This document shows, piece by piece, positions 18,565-28,489 of a stretch of DNA of 64,000 nt. Position numbers and translations under genes: made by a program. Position 1 is the first letter of the stretch. Each line of letters begins with the position of its first letter. The notes under the pieces are model-generated. The model did not search any database. It worked only from the letters and a program-made list of their open reading frames with translations, and was not told where the DNA came from. This DNA is from Alteromonas australica (GTDB lineage: Bacteria; Pseudomonadota; Gammaproteobacteria; Enterobacterales; Alteromonadaceae): NCBI RefSeq assembly GCF_000730385.1, contig NZ_CP008849.1, positions 62,001 through 126,000 of the forward strand, written 5' to 3'.

Positions 18565-20151
18565 ATGCGTTTTGTTGACGTTTTGAACGTATTGTCCAAA
18601 TCTTCCCCTTATGCTGTTTCCACTGAGCGAAAAGACGCCATTTCAGCTGAGCTTGATGCAGTAAAGAAATACCTTTATATCGAAACAGAGATTCAAAAAA
18701 ACTTCGAAAACCACCTAAAGACATTATCTACTACCGCAAAGAAAATTATTTTTCTTTGCGGTAGTAGTGGTGATGGTAAATCTGAAATCCTTACTCAATA
18801 TGCTTCAAAGTTTTCTCACAAAGCTACTTTTCATTTAGACGCAACACATAGTTTTGAACCTGATGAGTCTGCAATATCAACACTTGATAAAGTTTTTGCT
18901 GATTATCAGCGTAGTGAGAAAGCATTAGTAGTTGGTATCAATGTGGGCATGATGGGGAATTATGTCGAAGAGGGTAGCGATGAAAATGTGTGCGATGCCA
19001 TCGCCAATTATTTAGACTCAAAAGAGTCAACTTCAGAGTATGTGTTCTTAAACTTTGAAGACTATCCAAAGTTCAATTTAACAAGTACCGGTCATTCTTC
19101 TGATTTTGTAAAAGCTATTTTGCAACGAATAACAAAATATGAAGACAATATTGTACGGCAGTATTTTGATAAAGAAAGAGCTAGTCATGATGGAAATAAA
19201 CTCCTATGTACTAACTATCAGCTTCTTTCTATTCCACAAGTTCAAGATAGAATTGTCGATGTACTGTTTAAAGCTAGACTGATTAAAGACCAGTTTCTTA
19301 CAGCAAGAACGCTGTTGGACTTTGTTCACACATTGTTATCACCGGAGGGGTATCTATTTGATAATATGTTCAATGCCTCTGATAACGAAATCTCATCCAA
19401 AATAGTAGATTTTGACCCTGCAGATGTTAGAACAGAAAACGTCGATAAGTTTCTCTTAAGTACTAGTTTGGGTTTGTACGACAAGCGCTTCGAAGAATTC
19501 ACTTCTTATCTATCCTCTGAACTTGGTATTCGTCAGTCGAAAAATTCTCACTCATATCTAAGACTGTTCTACCTTCTTGGAGAAGCAGAGATCGCCAACA
19601 ACTATCACAAAGATTTTCTTGAGGATTTTGATGAGCCTCTATTAGATAAGTACGCGAAAGTGTGGAATTTACATACTCACTTTGTAGGGGGTAAAGAAGA
19701 GAAAAAAGAGCTAAAAAGCTTCTATAAAGAGACAATATTCGCTGCAATCCACACATATATAAATAGAAATGCCAAATCGATTGCTAAAGGGAAGTTTCTT
19801 ATCTCATCTCACAATGGTTATCAAATTATGACTGAAGTCGATATGGAACCTGACTTTACGGCTATTCAGCATGCACCACCAACAAGTACATCTTCTTTTG
19901 TAGCTAATATATCCATTGAAGGTAAAAGCGTTTCAATGCCGGTTAATATAAACCTTCTTAATATGATGAACAGAATTATTGGCGGATATAGACCAAACAA
20001 GCATGACAAAAATACCATCGTTATTTTAGATGACTTTGCTGACCATATAGCTGCCATAGCATCGAGCAAAGATAAGCTCACCATAGTTAAAGACGGCTTA
20101 ACAATGAGCTTACGTTACGATGATGACGAAATAGAAGTAAGTGGGGTTTAG
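18565..20151 (+). CDS. dptF: DNA phosphorothioation-dependent restriction protein DptF (DndF)
   Basis: A 528-aa member of the DptF/DndF family, first gene of the restriction operon that attacks DNA lacking phosphorothioate. The P-loop FLCGSSGDGKSE (GSSGDGKS about 66-73) indicates an NTPase. The region after it (VVGINVGMMGN, YVFLNFEDYPKF) is typical of the family. The start is ATG at 18565 with AAGGATG upstream. The stop overlaps the GTG candidate start of dptG and lies 5 nt before the preferred ATG. DptF, DptG and DptH are known to act together; the individual role of DptF is not settled. Confidence 0.9.
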   Translation: MRFVDVLNVLSKSSPYAVSTERKDAISAELDAVKKYLYIETEIQKNFENHLKTLSTTAKKIIFLCGSSGDGKSEILTQYASKFSHKATFHLDATHSFEPDESAISTLDKVFADYQRSEKALVVGINVGMMGNYVEEGSDENVCDAIANYLDSKESTSEYVFLNFEDYPKFNLTSTGHSSDFVKAILQRITKYEDNIVRQYFDKERASHDGNKLLCTNYQLLSIPQVQDRIVDVLFKARLIKDQFLTARTLLDFVHTLLSPEGYLFDNMFNASDNEISSKIVDFDPADVRTENVDKFLLSTSLGLYDKRFEEFTSYLSSELGIRQSKNSHSYLRLFYLLGEAEIANNYHKDFLEDFDEPLLDKYAKVWNLHTHFVGGKEEKKELKSFYKETIFAAIHTYINRNAKSIAKGKFLISSHNGYQIMTEVDMEPDFTAIQHAPPTSTSSFVANISIEGKSVSMPVNINLLNMMNRIIGGYRPNKHDKNTIVILDDFADHIAAIASSKDKLTIVKDGLTMSLRYDDDEIEVSGV

Positions 20152-20155
20152 AAAC

Positions 20156-21463
20156 ATGTTTAAACTCAAATCAGAGCTAAAACCTCAAAACAACAAACTG
20201 ACGTCTTTTTTTCCAATCAATACTAAGGATAGGAAAGGCATTTTTGATTGGGACATCGTACTTGGTCATTTCGTAAAGTACGCTTATCGAAAGAGTGTAG
20301 CGAGCAATCAATTTGAGCAATTCAAATTAAAGTGCAAAGAGGATTTTGAATCAAAGTTGGACGAACCACAGTTTTGGCAACATCTTGAAAAAATGTATTT
20401 CAGTGGTGATGAACTTTATAAGATAAGTCCAGAGCTTCTACTGTTTAAAGCGCAAGACATTAAAGGTAGCTCGGCAAATAAGAGGCTAGGCGATTTGTTC
20501 CTGAACTTATTGCAGGACCATCATCTGCAAAAATCACCAAGTTTAAGTCTGAACTTTTTAGAGAAAGAGCTAGTTGAAACATTCAATAGCTTCACTGTCT
20601 CAGGGTCTAAAGCGGGAACCGTTTCTAAAGCACCGACAGAAGTGCCTTATCTCCCTTTTCTAAGAGAGCTGTTTATTGAAGACTTAGACTTTATTGCATC
20701 GAAACCAAAGTACTTCATAGAAAACATAACAGACTTTTTAAAGCTTTATGCATTCCTTTATACCGCGCAACTCACACTTAACTTAAGTGAATGGAGAGCG
20801 GGTGTACCTACAGCCAAACCATGCTATTTCATTTTGGATACCGAAAAAGCTTCAGATGAACGTAGCTATGTAAAAAGCTACGGTTATCGTCAGCTAGCTA
20901 AAAATTTCGATAAGGTTTTCCCATACTTGGCAATGAACGAAAGTCTCCAAGATAGTGCAGCCGTTAAACAGCCACTATGGTCCATTACGAGTCTTGAACA
21001 TACCCAAGGAGCGCTAGACGCGCTAAACGCTTATGCGGTTGAGTTCAAAGAAGAGCGAAAATTAGAAATAGAGCTCAAAGAAGCAAGCAGCGTGGCAGAT
21101 GCGGTAGATAACTTGTTGGCACTTTTCTATGCGCAATTTGGCAGGAGTGAAACACGTCATGACGTAAATGTTAATTTCTGCAAAGCCATAGAGTCAGAGC
21201 TATGTGGGCACTTTGTTCAGAGCCGAGGAAGAGCGGGCCGAGTTTTAGTATTTAATCAAGATTATATATTGCTTCTGACCAATATAGTTATTGGGAAGAG
21301 GGATCGCCTACGACTTCATGAGTTACTGAAAGAGTTTGAAGCTAGAGGTATCTTTTTTGATAAGCAAACACAAAAAGTGCTTGTAGAATTTTATGAGCGA
21401 ATAGGTAACGTAGAAAGAATGAGTGACAGTGGAGACGCAGTTTATGTCAGAAAAACAGTTTGA
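20156..21463 (+). CDS. dptG: DNA phosphorothioation-dependent restriction protein DptG (DndG)
   Basis: A 435-aa protein identified by family resemblance and by its position between dptF and dptH. It begins MFKLKSELKPQNNKLTSFFPINTKDRKG. I see no enzymatic motif. It contains helical stretches (for example ELKEASSVADAVDNLLALFYAQFG) and may be a structural subunit of the restriction complex (inference). I prefer the ATG at 20156 over the GTG at 20141. Its 3' end overlaps dptH by 20 nt. Confidence 0.85.
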   Translation: MFKLKSELKPQNNKLTSFFPINTKDRKGIFDWDIVLGHFVKYAYRKSVASNQFEQFKLKCKEDFESKLDEPQFWQHLEKMYFSGDELYKISPELLLFKAQDIKGSSANKRLGDLFLNLLQDHHLQKSPSLSLNFLEKELVETFNSFTVSGSKAGTVSKAPTEVPYLPFLRELFIEDLDFIASKPKYFIENITDFLKLYAFLYTAQLTLNLSEWRAGVPTAKPCYFILDTEKASDERSYVKSYGYRQLAKNFDKVFPYLAMNESLQDSAAVKQPLWSITSLEHTQGALDALNAYAVEFKEERKLEIELKEASSVADAVDNLLALFYAQFGRSETRHDVNVNFCKAIESELCGHFVQSRGRAGRVLVFNQDYILLLTNIVIGKRDRLRLHELLKEFEARGIFFDKQTQKVLVEFYERIGNVERMSDSGDAVYVRKTV

Positions 21464-24400
21464 GGATTTTTTAGCTGAAAAGCTTATAAACTGGGGCGCT
21501 GAGCATTTCTACAAAGGTTATCGTTACCAATTCCAGTCACCAGATAAGGGCAACAGCAAAAAGCTATTTGATGCGCTTTGCGCCAGAAAAGCAGGTTTCA
21601 TTACTATCAGGCAAGTTGAGATGCCCTTTATTCAAGTTGGGGAATATAAGCTCTTAATTGTCTTACACAGTGAAGAAAAAGGCGACGGCTGTAGCGAAAA
21701 CTTTATTTCTCATATTCGAGATGTAGTCGCTTCCCAGCAAAGTGAAGTGAAAGACTCTTGTCTTCTGATTATCCATAATTCAATGCTTGATACGTTGATA
21801 AATTCAGCTGAGAACATTGCTCAGCCAAACTGGATTTGGCACCCGCTAAAAATTAAAGAAGCATTAGAAGGGGAAATCGATCCGTTAAACGATAATAAGC
21901 TCGTTACTCAATGCTTATTAAGTCACCGTTTCGAGCAAATTGTCGATGACGGTGCAACGATGTTTGGGTTTGAAGAGCTCTTTAACGCGCTTGTAGATGA
22001 TGGTGAAATCAGCTTCCATGAAATAGCACTGCTAAACGACCCTCTTCTGAAAGGATGGGACTCTCCGAATCAGATTGCGAACAGGCTTGAGCAAAACAAG
22101 CAAATGTATGAAAAGCTAGACTATATTACCCATCACTTTCCCACAAGCTTGGAGGAAAAGCTTGGGGAAGAAGACTTTAGCCCGTCTTTCATTAAAAAGT
22201 ATTTCGATGAACAAGACCCAGAAGCATGGAAATACAACTTAGAGTTAGAAGCATGCTTACAAGAACAAAAGAAGAATAAGGAAAACCTTCTAGAGCTTGA
22301 AAAAGAATCTATCTCAGAGGGTAAATTACTAGTAAGAACGCAAGCAGATACAAAAGCCGGACGGCGCACTAAGAACATCATTTATGTGATCCCGGAAGGT
22401 AGAAATACCTTCGAGCTTGAAATCAGCTTCATTGGCGGAAAAGTAGAGAAAAAAGAGTGCAAAGTTCTCAACGCTAGCCAACCAAGTATCGGCTATAGTA
22501 ACCCGGATAATGCGGGTGGAAAGCGCAGCCGCATCATGATTTCAGGCAATTATTACGATACTGCTACTTTCTTCACATTCCGCGTTAAGCGAGATAAATC
22601 TGCTGAAACTCATAGTTTTAAGGTGTTAGTAGTTAAAGAAAACGAGTTCTATCTAGACTCAATTGAGAACAGCTTCCTTATAGATCCCAAGTGCCAGCTA
22701 ATTACTATTCAAACCGAAGAGAACAAGATTCAAATTGCTGAACATGGTAAGGAAGAAGCGCTTACTGAAAATGCGCAAGAGTTTGAAAACAGCACCGTAG
22801 GTATGGTTGATTTCGAACAGCTAGCTTCAGAATCTGACAATGTTGAGTTTGTAGTAAAAGGTAGAGAAACACAGTTAAGATTCAGCATCGAGGGAGCGGT
22901 AGCAACTGATGCGTTATCACTACCGCTTATGTTTAATCAAGAGCGTTTTAATCAACTGTTTAATAACGACTATTTTGCGGTATTTAATAGACGTAAGAGC
23001 AAGATCCAACTCGACAACCATGAAATAGCACCCAAAGGAAAGCGATTAACTCTTTTACAATGGGAGCAAGAGCTTCTTGATAACAATAGTTTGTATCGCC
23101 CAGTATCTGAAAATTTGCATGTGACCGTTGCGGATATCGCTGCAAGTTACCCAGAACTTTCTTCAGCGTACTCTACTTATTTTGCCTACCTGACTAATAA
23201 CAACACCTTACCAAGTTTGAGCGGATGGGGCGATACTTACCAAGAGCTTGTTGAACATGTAGTGCGCACTTACAACGAAGCACTAAGAAGCATTCAGTAC
23301 GATACTTTACTAAGCCAATCACAAAAGCAGTTAGTTAATATCGGCTTTGCAGAGTTCAACGGCGTTGAGTACATAACGCCATATCATCCTATGGTTTTAG
23401 CTTATCACCTGTATCTTGTGCAAAGGGTGGTACAAGACAAAACCAACAGCTTCAAGCAGCTGCCAAAAGTCACGCTTTCCAGATTAAATGCGCAAGGGTT
23501 AATGCCATTTATTTATGACCCTAATAATGAGTTTGGATACTGTCAGTATGAGACTGACAATAGTATGTGGTTACGTATTGTCCCTCATCAAGAAACTAGT
23601 TACGGCTATGTACAGAAACTGGTTAGGGATAAGGTTTCTGAGTTTAGAGATGCGTTTTCAAGCCTATTTGAAAATGGCGAACGGTCCAAGTTAATAATCA
23701 ATTCCATAAACAATGGGCAAAACAAGGAAGTCTTTCTTGGCCTTGTAGATTTTATCAAACAATACAAAAATAAAGTCTGCCAGATTCACGTAAATATTTA
23801 TGACGATGAAATAGAGTACTGTGAGTTTGACCGCTTTTCAGACACTGCAAGCTACGACGTTATTAAAGCAGAATATGGTTTAAACAAAGGAAAAGATAAG
23901 GATATTGCTGATACAGTCATTGACCTACTTAGAACGAGGTTAACTTACAGTAAATTCGAAAACGAGAAGTTAGAAGATGGCATTTTTAAGCCTCAGCATT
24001 ACGCCCATATTTCCTTTTTTAAGAACAACGACAAAGTACAGTCTAGAGACCGCAACATTAACGAAGAATTAAGTGGCGTTGTTGCTGAGGGCTTATTAGC
24101 CGGCGAAGCATCATCTAGTGAGGAAGATAGCTATTCAACCGCCTTTGGCCTTAAAGGTATCGAGTATGATGACAAGCCCCACCTGCAAATTGCGGAACGT
24201 CTTAATGGTCTCATAAAACCTGCGCGAAAACCTGATGAGCAGTATTCACGCTCTAAATCGACAGCATTAGTAATAAGTGGTAAGTTTAGGAAACTTCTTC
24301 AATGTGCTTATTCGAGTTCAATCTGGACGACAATTATTGACCCCAAAGTGACACTGGACTTCTTTGACAACGATAAAAACGTTGTGCTGATCCACTATTC

Positions 24401-26549
24401 GGATAACTACACCAACTCAATAAATTATGACGCGATAACCGTTACTGAAGAATCTGATTTATACAAAAAAGTCCTCGAGCGTGACCAGGGCGGCATCATT
24501 GAAGAATTCAACGCATTCAATGGTGAGTGGCTTCTTAAAATGATCACCGCTAACGACAATGAGCGCAAAGAAAAACGCGGAATCATTGGTGCGTATAAGT
24601 TTGTAAATTGCTTGCTTAATAAATCTGATATTACCTGGGTTCCACTTTCAGTTGCCGAGATGTTGCGAGTTGCAGGTAATATTGGCTTGAAAATGTCAGA
24701 AAGTGACTTTTCAAAAAGTAATATTACAGGAAACATCAAGGGTGCTATTTCAGACGACGTTTTATTTGTAGGCTTTAAGCAAGATGCAATGGTGTTACTG
24801 CCTGTGGAAGTTAAAACGGGTAAGAAGCAAACACACAACAAAGGTGTACAACAAGCCAAAGAGCTTAAACGCTACCTTGAAGAAGATGTTTTAAAAGAAG
24901 ATAGCTTAGCTGCCCAACTTTATCGAGGATTATTTGTAAGGCAACTGCTGATGCAGATAGATAAGTACAAGTTGTATAACCTGTACAATGAGAGCTACTT
25001 TGATGAGTTGCTTACTCGTCGTGAATGGTGGTTACAGGGTAAATATGCTATCGCTGATTTGGCAAATTACCCTGAAGGCTTCCTTGTATCACACGTAGAA
25101 AATGACACTTTCTTTGAGCCGGCTTTTGAGTTGAAAGAAAATATTCTCAAAATAGAGCTGCCAATAAGCAACCTTTCTATATTTATAAAAACACCGCTAT
25201 CACAACTTTTCGAACAGCAGCCTGAAAAGCTTTGTCACATCAATAGCGAATACATTTTAAGAGATTCCACACTACTTGTAGATAACAAAATACAGTCAAA
25301 AGAAGACACTTCTTTAAGTGTGGATGAGCAGGAAACTGACTACAACTTTAACGCAGAGTCTAATGCCGAAAAGCCCGAAGTAAATGTAGCTGACGGAGTT
25401 TATGTGGAAACCAACGAAACTTTAAAGGTGTTAGTTGGTCATTCTGTTCAAAACCAAGCGCCAGTTTTTTGGGAACCAACAAATACTGCCAAATTCATGA
25501 ATACCAACTCGGGTATTATTGGAACAATGGGTACAGGTAAAACTCAATGCACGAAATCTGTTGTTACTCAGCTCCATCGAAATCAAAAAAATAATGTTGA
25601 TGGTAAGCCTATTGGTATCCTTATTTTCGATTACAAATCGGATTATGTGGATGACAAATTTATCAGTGCGACAAGCGGTAAAAAATATAATTTATTTAGG
25701 CTGCCCTATAACCCGCTGAGCCTGTTTGGTGATACACCAATGTTACCTGTGCACACTGCTCGTGGGTTCTCAGAAACAATGGCAAAAGCCTTTAATTTAG
25801 GACAGAGGCAGCAACTCAAACTAAGACAGCTAATTTCCCAAGCATACGATTTAGCGGGAATTAGTAAAGCAGACCCCTCAACATGGGAAAAGCCGGCACC
25901 AACTATTGCAGATGTATGGGCGTTGTTTTTGGACAGCGAGCCAGCTGAGGATTCACTTTACGCAGCGCTTGAAAGTCTTCATGAGCTAGAAGTATTCGAA
26001 AGCGATGTCAGTAAATGCACAAGTCTGTACGAACTCATAGACGGAATTACGGTAATCGAGCTGGCCGGTTACCCAAGCGAAATCCAAAGCCTGGTTGTTG
26101 CGTTAACGCTTGACCTCTTCTATTCGCAAATGCAAAAGCAAGGTAAGCCATCTGTACAAGGCGACCTTCGGCAAGTCACAAAGCTAATTCTTGTGGATGA
26201 AGCTGATAACTTTATGTCTCAAAACTTCCCTAGCTTACGAAAAATACTTAAGGAAGGGCGCGAATATGGTGTTGGCGTAATCCTTTCTACTCAGGATATA
26301 ACTCACTTTAAAACGGGCGACAATGATTACTCTGCTTACATATTAAGCTGGATTGTCCATCGAGTATCTCAAATTAAAAATCAAGATATTAAGTCGCTCT
26401 TCAATAAAGACGATAAGACTGACCAAGAGTATCTAATGAAGTCGATACGCGAGTTAGAAAAACACCATAGCTTGTATGTAGATGGTGATAAGAAAATAAC
26501 AAAGATCAAAGATAGGGCTTTCTGGGAGTTAACCTATGAGCGCAAATGA
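21444..26549 (+). CDS. dptH: DNA phosphorothioation-dependent restriction protein DptH (DndH), large ATPase
   Basis: A 1701-aa protein. The C-terminal 350 residues form a HerA/FtsK-like ATPase: Walker A GTMGTGKT (1360-1367), Walker B LILVDEAD (Asp1585-Glu1586), then EGREYGVGVILSTQ. A central segment looks like a PD-(D/E)xK nuclease core: Asp1104/1105 in AISDDVLFVG, PVEVKTGKK (Glu1122, Lys1124), then VQQAKELKRYL. The N-terminal 1000 residues are mixed and unassigned. It probably couples DNA translocation to cleavage of unmodified DNA (inference). I chose the ATG at 21444 with GGAG 9 nt upstream rather than the GTG at 21423. Its stop overlaps the HEPN gene by 14 nt. Confidence 0.9.
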   Translation: MSEKQFEDFLAEKLINWGAEHFYKGYRYQFQSPDKGNSKKLFDALCARKAGFITIRQVEMPFIQVGEYKLLIVLHSEEKGDGCSENFISHIRDVVASQQSEVKDSCLLIIHNSMLDTLINSAENIAQPNWIWHPLKIKEALEGEIDPLNDNKLVTQCLLSHRFEQIVDDGATMFGFEELFNALVDDGEISFHEIALLNDPLLKGWDSPNQIANRLEQNKQMYEKLDYITHHFPTSLEEKLGEEDFSPSFIKKYFDEQDPEAWKYNLELEACLQEQKKNKENLLELEKESISEGKLLVRTQADTKAGRRTKNIIYVIPEGRNTFELEISFIGGKVEKKECKVLNASQPSIGYSNPDNAGGKRSRIMISGNYYDTATFFTFRVKRDKSAETHSFKVLVVKENEFYLDSIENSFLIDPKCQLITIQTEENKIQIAEHGKEEALTENAQEFENSTVGMVDFEQLASESDNVEFVVKGRETQLRFSIEGAVATDALSLPLMFNQERFNQLFNNDYFAVFNRRKSKIQLDNHEIAPKGKRLTLLQWEQELLDNNSLYRPVSENLHVTVADIAASYPELSSAYSTYFAYLTNNNTLPSLSGWGDTYQELVEHVVRTYNEALRSIQYDTLLSQSQKQLVNIGFAEFNGVEYITPYHPMVLAYHLYLVQRVVQDKTNSFKQLPKVTLSRLNAQGLMPFIYDPNNEFGYCQYETDNSMWLRIVPHQETSYGYVQKLVRDKVSEFRDAFSSLFENGERSKLIINSINNGQNKEVFLGLVDFIKQYKNKVCQIHVNIYDDEIEYCEFDRFSDTASYDVIKAEYGLNKGKDKDIADTVIDLLRTRLTYSKFENEKLEDGIFKPQHYAHISFFKNNDKVQSRDRNINEELSGVVAEGLLAGEASSSEEDSYSTAFGLKGIEYDDKPHLQIAERLNGLIKPARKPDEQYSRSKSTALVISGKFRKLLQCAYSSSIWTTIIDPKVTLDFFDNDKNVVLIHYSDNYTNSINYDAITVTEESDLYKKVLERDQGGIIEEFNAFNGEWLLKMITANDNERKEKRGIIGAYKFVNCLLNKSDITWVPLSVAEMLRVAGNIGLKMSESDFSKSNITGNIKGAISDDVLFVGFKQDAMVLLPVEVKTGKKQTHNKGVQQAKELKRYLEEDVLKEDSLAAQLYRGLFVRQLLMQIDKYKLYNLYNESYFDELLTRREWWLQGKYAIADLANYPEGFLVSHVENDTFFEPAFELKENILKIELPISNLSIFIKTPLSQLFEQQPEKLCHINSEYILRDSTLLVDNKIQSKEDTSLSVDEQETDYNFNAESNAEKPEVNVADGVYVETNETLKVLVGHSVQNQAPVFWEPTNTAKFMNTNSGIIGTMGTGKTQCTKSVVTQLHRNQKNNVDGKPIGILIFDYKSDYVDDKFISATSGKKYNLFRLPYNPLSLFGDTPMLPVHTARGFSETMAKAFNLGQRQQLKLRQLISQAYDLAGISKADPSTWEKPAPTIADVWALFLDSEPAEDSLYAALESLHELEVFESDVSKCTSLYELIDGITVIELAGYPSEIQSLVVALTLDLFYSQMQKQGKPSVQGDLRQVTKLILVDEADNFMSQNFPSLRKILKEGREYGVGVILSTQDITHFKTGDNDYSAYILSWIVHRVSQIKNQDIKSLFNKDDKTDQEYLMKSIRELEKHHSLYVDGDKKITKIKDRAFWELTYERK

Positions 26550-27999
26550 ATTTGTTACTACTGAGTATCTGGTAATATTAGAGAAGAGTTCAGTCGGTGC
26601 GCTTTTTAATTTCATCAAGTCAGGTAATGACCTGAATCAGCTTATACAAAACGAGTCTAGCCTAATAATACAAAGCAACAAGTTGCATTCTGGAAACCTG
26701 AAACTTGATTATAAAATAAGGTGTGGCTCAGTTTCTGGGAAGGCGCAGAGGTACTTTTATATCTCTGTAAAAGGTAAAAATAATGAATTGCTACAGTATA
26801 CAAAGTCTTTGCGAGAGTTAAAAAAAGCACTAGGCGAGCAAAATTTTATAATAGAAACCCTCCAGGATGACGTTTCTTTTTATTATTCTAGAAAAGCCTA
26901 TTCAATAATTCATGAAATAGAGAATTTAATGAGAAAGTTCATTACATTTTTTATGATTGCTAAAGTTGGAAAGGACTGGGTATCTGACAATTTGCCAAGT
27001 CAAGTAAAGTCAGCATTAAAGAAAACAAAACCTCGAAAGTATTCATCAGAATTACAGAAATTAGATTTTAAAGACCTAGGATTTATCTTGTTCGACACTT
27101 ATCAATTAGCCGATAATACGTCACTTTACAACAAAATAAAAAGCTATAAGAGTTCCGATGAAATATTGCTTAGTGACTTAAAAAACTTCATACCGCGTTC
27201 CAACTGGGATCATTTCTTCAGTGAGCAAGTAGAGATAGAAGGTCCAACGCTTAAAAGTAAATGGGAAAGGCTTTATGAATTAAGAAATTCAGTGGCACAT
27301 ACTTCGTATTTAAGCAGTGACAAATACGAAGAAATTAGAGACTTGGTCAGCGAATTAAAACCAACGCTCGAGAGGGCTTTTGAAAGACTCGGAAAACTTC
27401 AACTTGATACATCTGAACGATTAGCCATATCCGATAGAGTTGCAACTACCCTAGATGCAAGAGTAGGCGCTTACTTTTCCGATATAAACTATTTAGAAAA
27501 AGAAATTCGAGCATTATTACCCAATGCTCATGAAATGCCACTAGCTGAATTGATTGATGAACTCGTTCGAAAAGGAGAAATTGAAAATTATACGGGTGAA
27601 AAAATACGAAAGTTGATTCACTTAAGGGGAAGTGTATCTTTTAATAGTATCACATCAAAAGAGAATATAAATGAACTTGCTAGCCAACTGCATGATGTTC
27701 AAAGTCAAATACAGAAGTCATGGAGTAAAGAAGTATATTTTGCGTTGAAAGCGCTAGGTGGACGAAGTCAGCTAGATAAGATTTATACCCAAGTAGAAAA
27801 GCAAACCAATAGGAGGTTGTTTGGTTCATGGCGCACAAGTGTGAGAAGAGCGATTTATTTTCACTCTTCTGATGTTGAGCTCTTCAATGGGAAATACGAT
27901 ATTTATAAACAAATATCAAAAGGAGTTTGGATGATAAGAAAAAGTATAGACCCCACCATGTTAAGAGAATTTTTGGGAGGGGAGGATGCCAAAAATTAG
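26536..27999 (+). CDS. HEPN-domain protein with C-terminal winged helix in the dpt operon
   Basis: A 487-aa protein with no standard name. In the middle lies HEIENLMRKFITFFM, followed about 120 residues later by LYELRNSVAH (Arg250 to His255). This RN-x3-H pair is the catalytic signature of HEPN ribonucleases. The C-terminal 70 residues (about 399-467: ALKALGGRSQLDKIY, SWRTSVRRAIYFHSSD, FNGKYDIY, SKGVWMI) match the winged-helix module I know from DNA-modification-linked restriction proteins. The ATG has GGGAG 8 nt upstream, overlaps dptH by 14 nt, and its 3' end overlaps the membrane-protein gene by 14 nt. It is thus an extra member of the restriction operon, plausibly an RNase effector. The HEPN call rests on motif and helix pattern, not a search. 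Confidence 0.72.
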   Translation: MSANEFVTTEYLVILEKSSVGALFNFIKSGNDLNQLIQNESSLIIQSNKLHSGNLKLDYKIRCGSVSGKAQRYFYISVKGKNNELLQYTKSLRELKKALGEQNFIIETLQDDVSFYYSRKAYSIIHEIENLMRKFITFFMIAKVGKDWVSDNLPSQVKSALKKTKPRKYSSELQKLDFKDLGFILFDTYQLADNTSLYNKIKSYKSSDEILLSDLKNFIPRSNWDHFFSEQVEIEGPTLKSKWERLYELRNSVAHTSYLSSDKYEEIRDLVSELKPTLERAFERLGKLQLDTSERLAISDRVATTLDARVGAYFSDINYLEKEIRALLPNAHEMPLAELIDELVRKGEIENYTGEKIRKLIHLRGSVSFNSITSKENINELASQLHDVQSQIQKSWSKEVYFALKALGGRSQLDKIYTQVEKQTNRRLFGSWRTSVRRAIYFHSSDVELFNGKYDIYKQISKGVWMIRKSIDPTMLREFLGGEDAKN

Positions 28000-28489
28000 A
28001 AAAAACTCATGGGTCGGGATTTTTCCAGAAGTAACCAGTAGACTTGGTAATGCCCTAAAAAGCTTAAGGTTTATTGCATACTTCACTGTTGGAATACTTT
28101 TTGTGGGTGGTATCGGGGTTTGGCTTCCTCCACTAATTGACGCTGATGGAAATATTTCTTGGATAGAAAGTCAAAGTGTATTCACTTTTTCAGTGGCGAT
28201 ACTTGGAACTTTATTCGTTGAAGGTTTTCTTTCTAAGTCAAATCAGCAAAATTTCGCTGCATTGGGTTTAATTATTGGGATAATAGCTTTTATAACTTCC
28301 TTGTTAGGTTATGTTTTTTGTCCTTCTGGTTTATCAATCGCGGTAAACATTGGCGCTCTCATATCGCTCCTACTTTTCTTGATGGCTAATGTTAATGATC
28401 CGAGGTTTGATGATGATGATGAAGAGATCGTTGCTTCTTCTACAGGATATAAAGCTGCAAACGCAGATATGATTAAGGATAACAGTTAA
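27986..28489 (+). CDS. Four-TM membrane protein in the dpt operon
   Basis: A 167-aa protein with four hydrophobic helices at about 28-48, 66-83, 90-110 and 115-135. The N-terminus is basic (PKIRKNSW) and the cytoplasmic C-tail acidic (DPRFDDDDEEIVASS). I do not recognise the family. The start overlaps the HEPN gene by 14 nt and the stop overlaps the DGQHR gene by 1 nt, so it is translationally coupled to both. Small multi-TM proteins next to nuclease genes in defence loci often serve as membrane effectors or anchors; here that is only inference. Confidence 0.7.
   Translation: MPKIRKNSWVGIFPEVTSRLGNALKSLRFIAYFTVGILFVGGIGVWLPPLIDADGNISWIESQSVFTFSVAILGTLFVEGFLSKSNQQNFAALGLIIGIIAFITSLLGYVFCPSGLSIAVNIGALISLLLFLMANVNDPRFDDDDEEIVASSTGYKAANADMIKDNS

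Noticed and set aside
24425..24859. 144-codon minus-strand frame inside dptH
   Set aside because: Antisense shadow; no recognisable motif and the plus-strand frame is clearly the gene.
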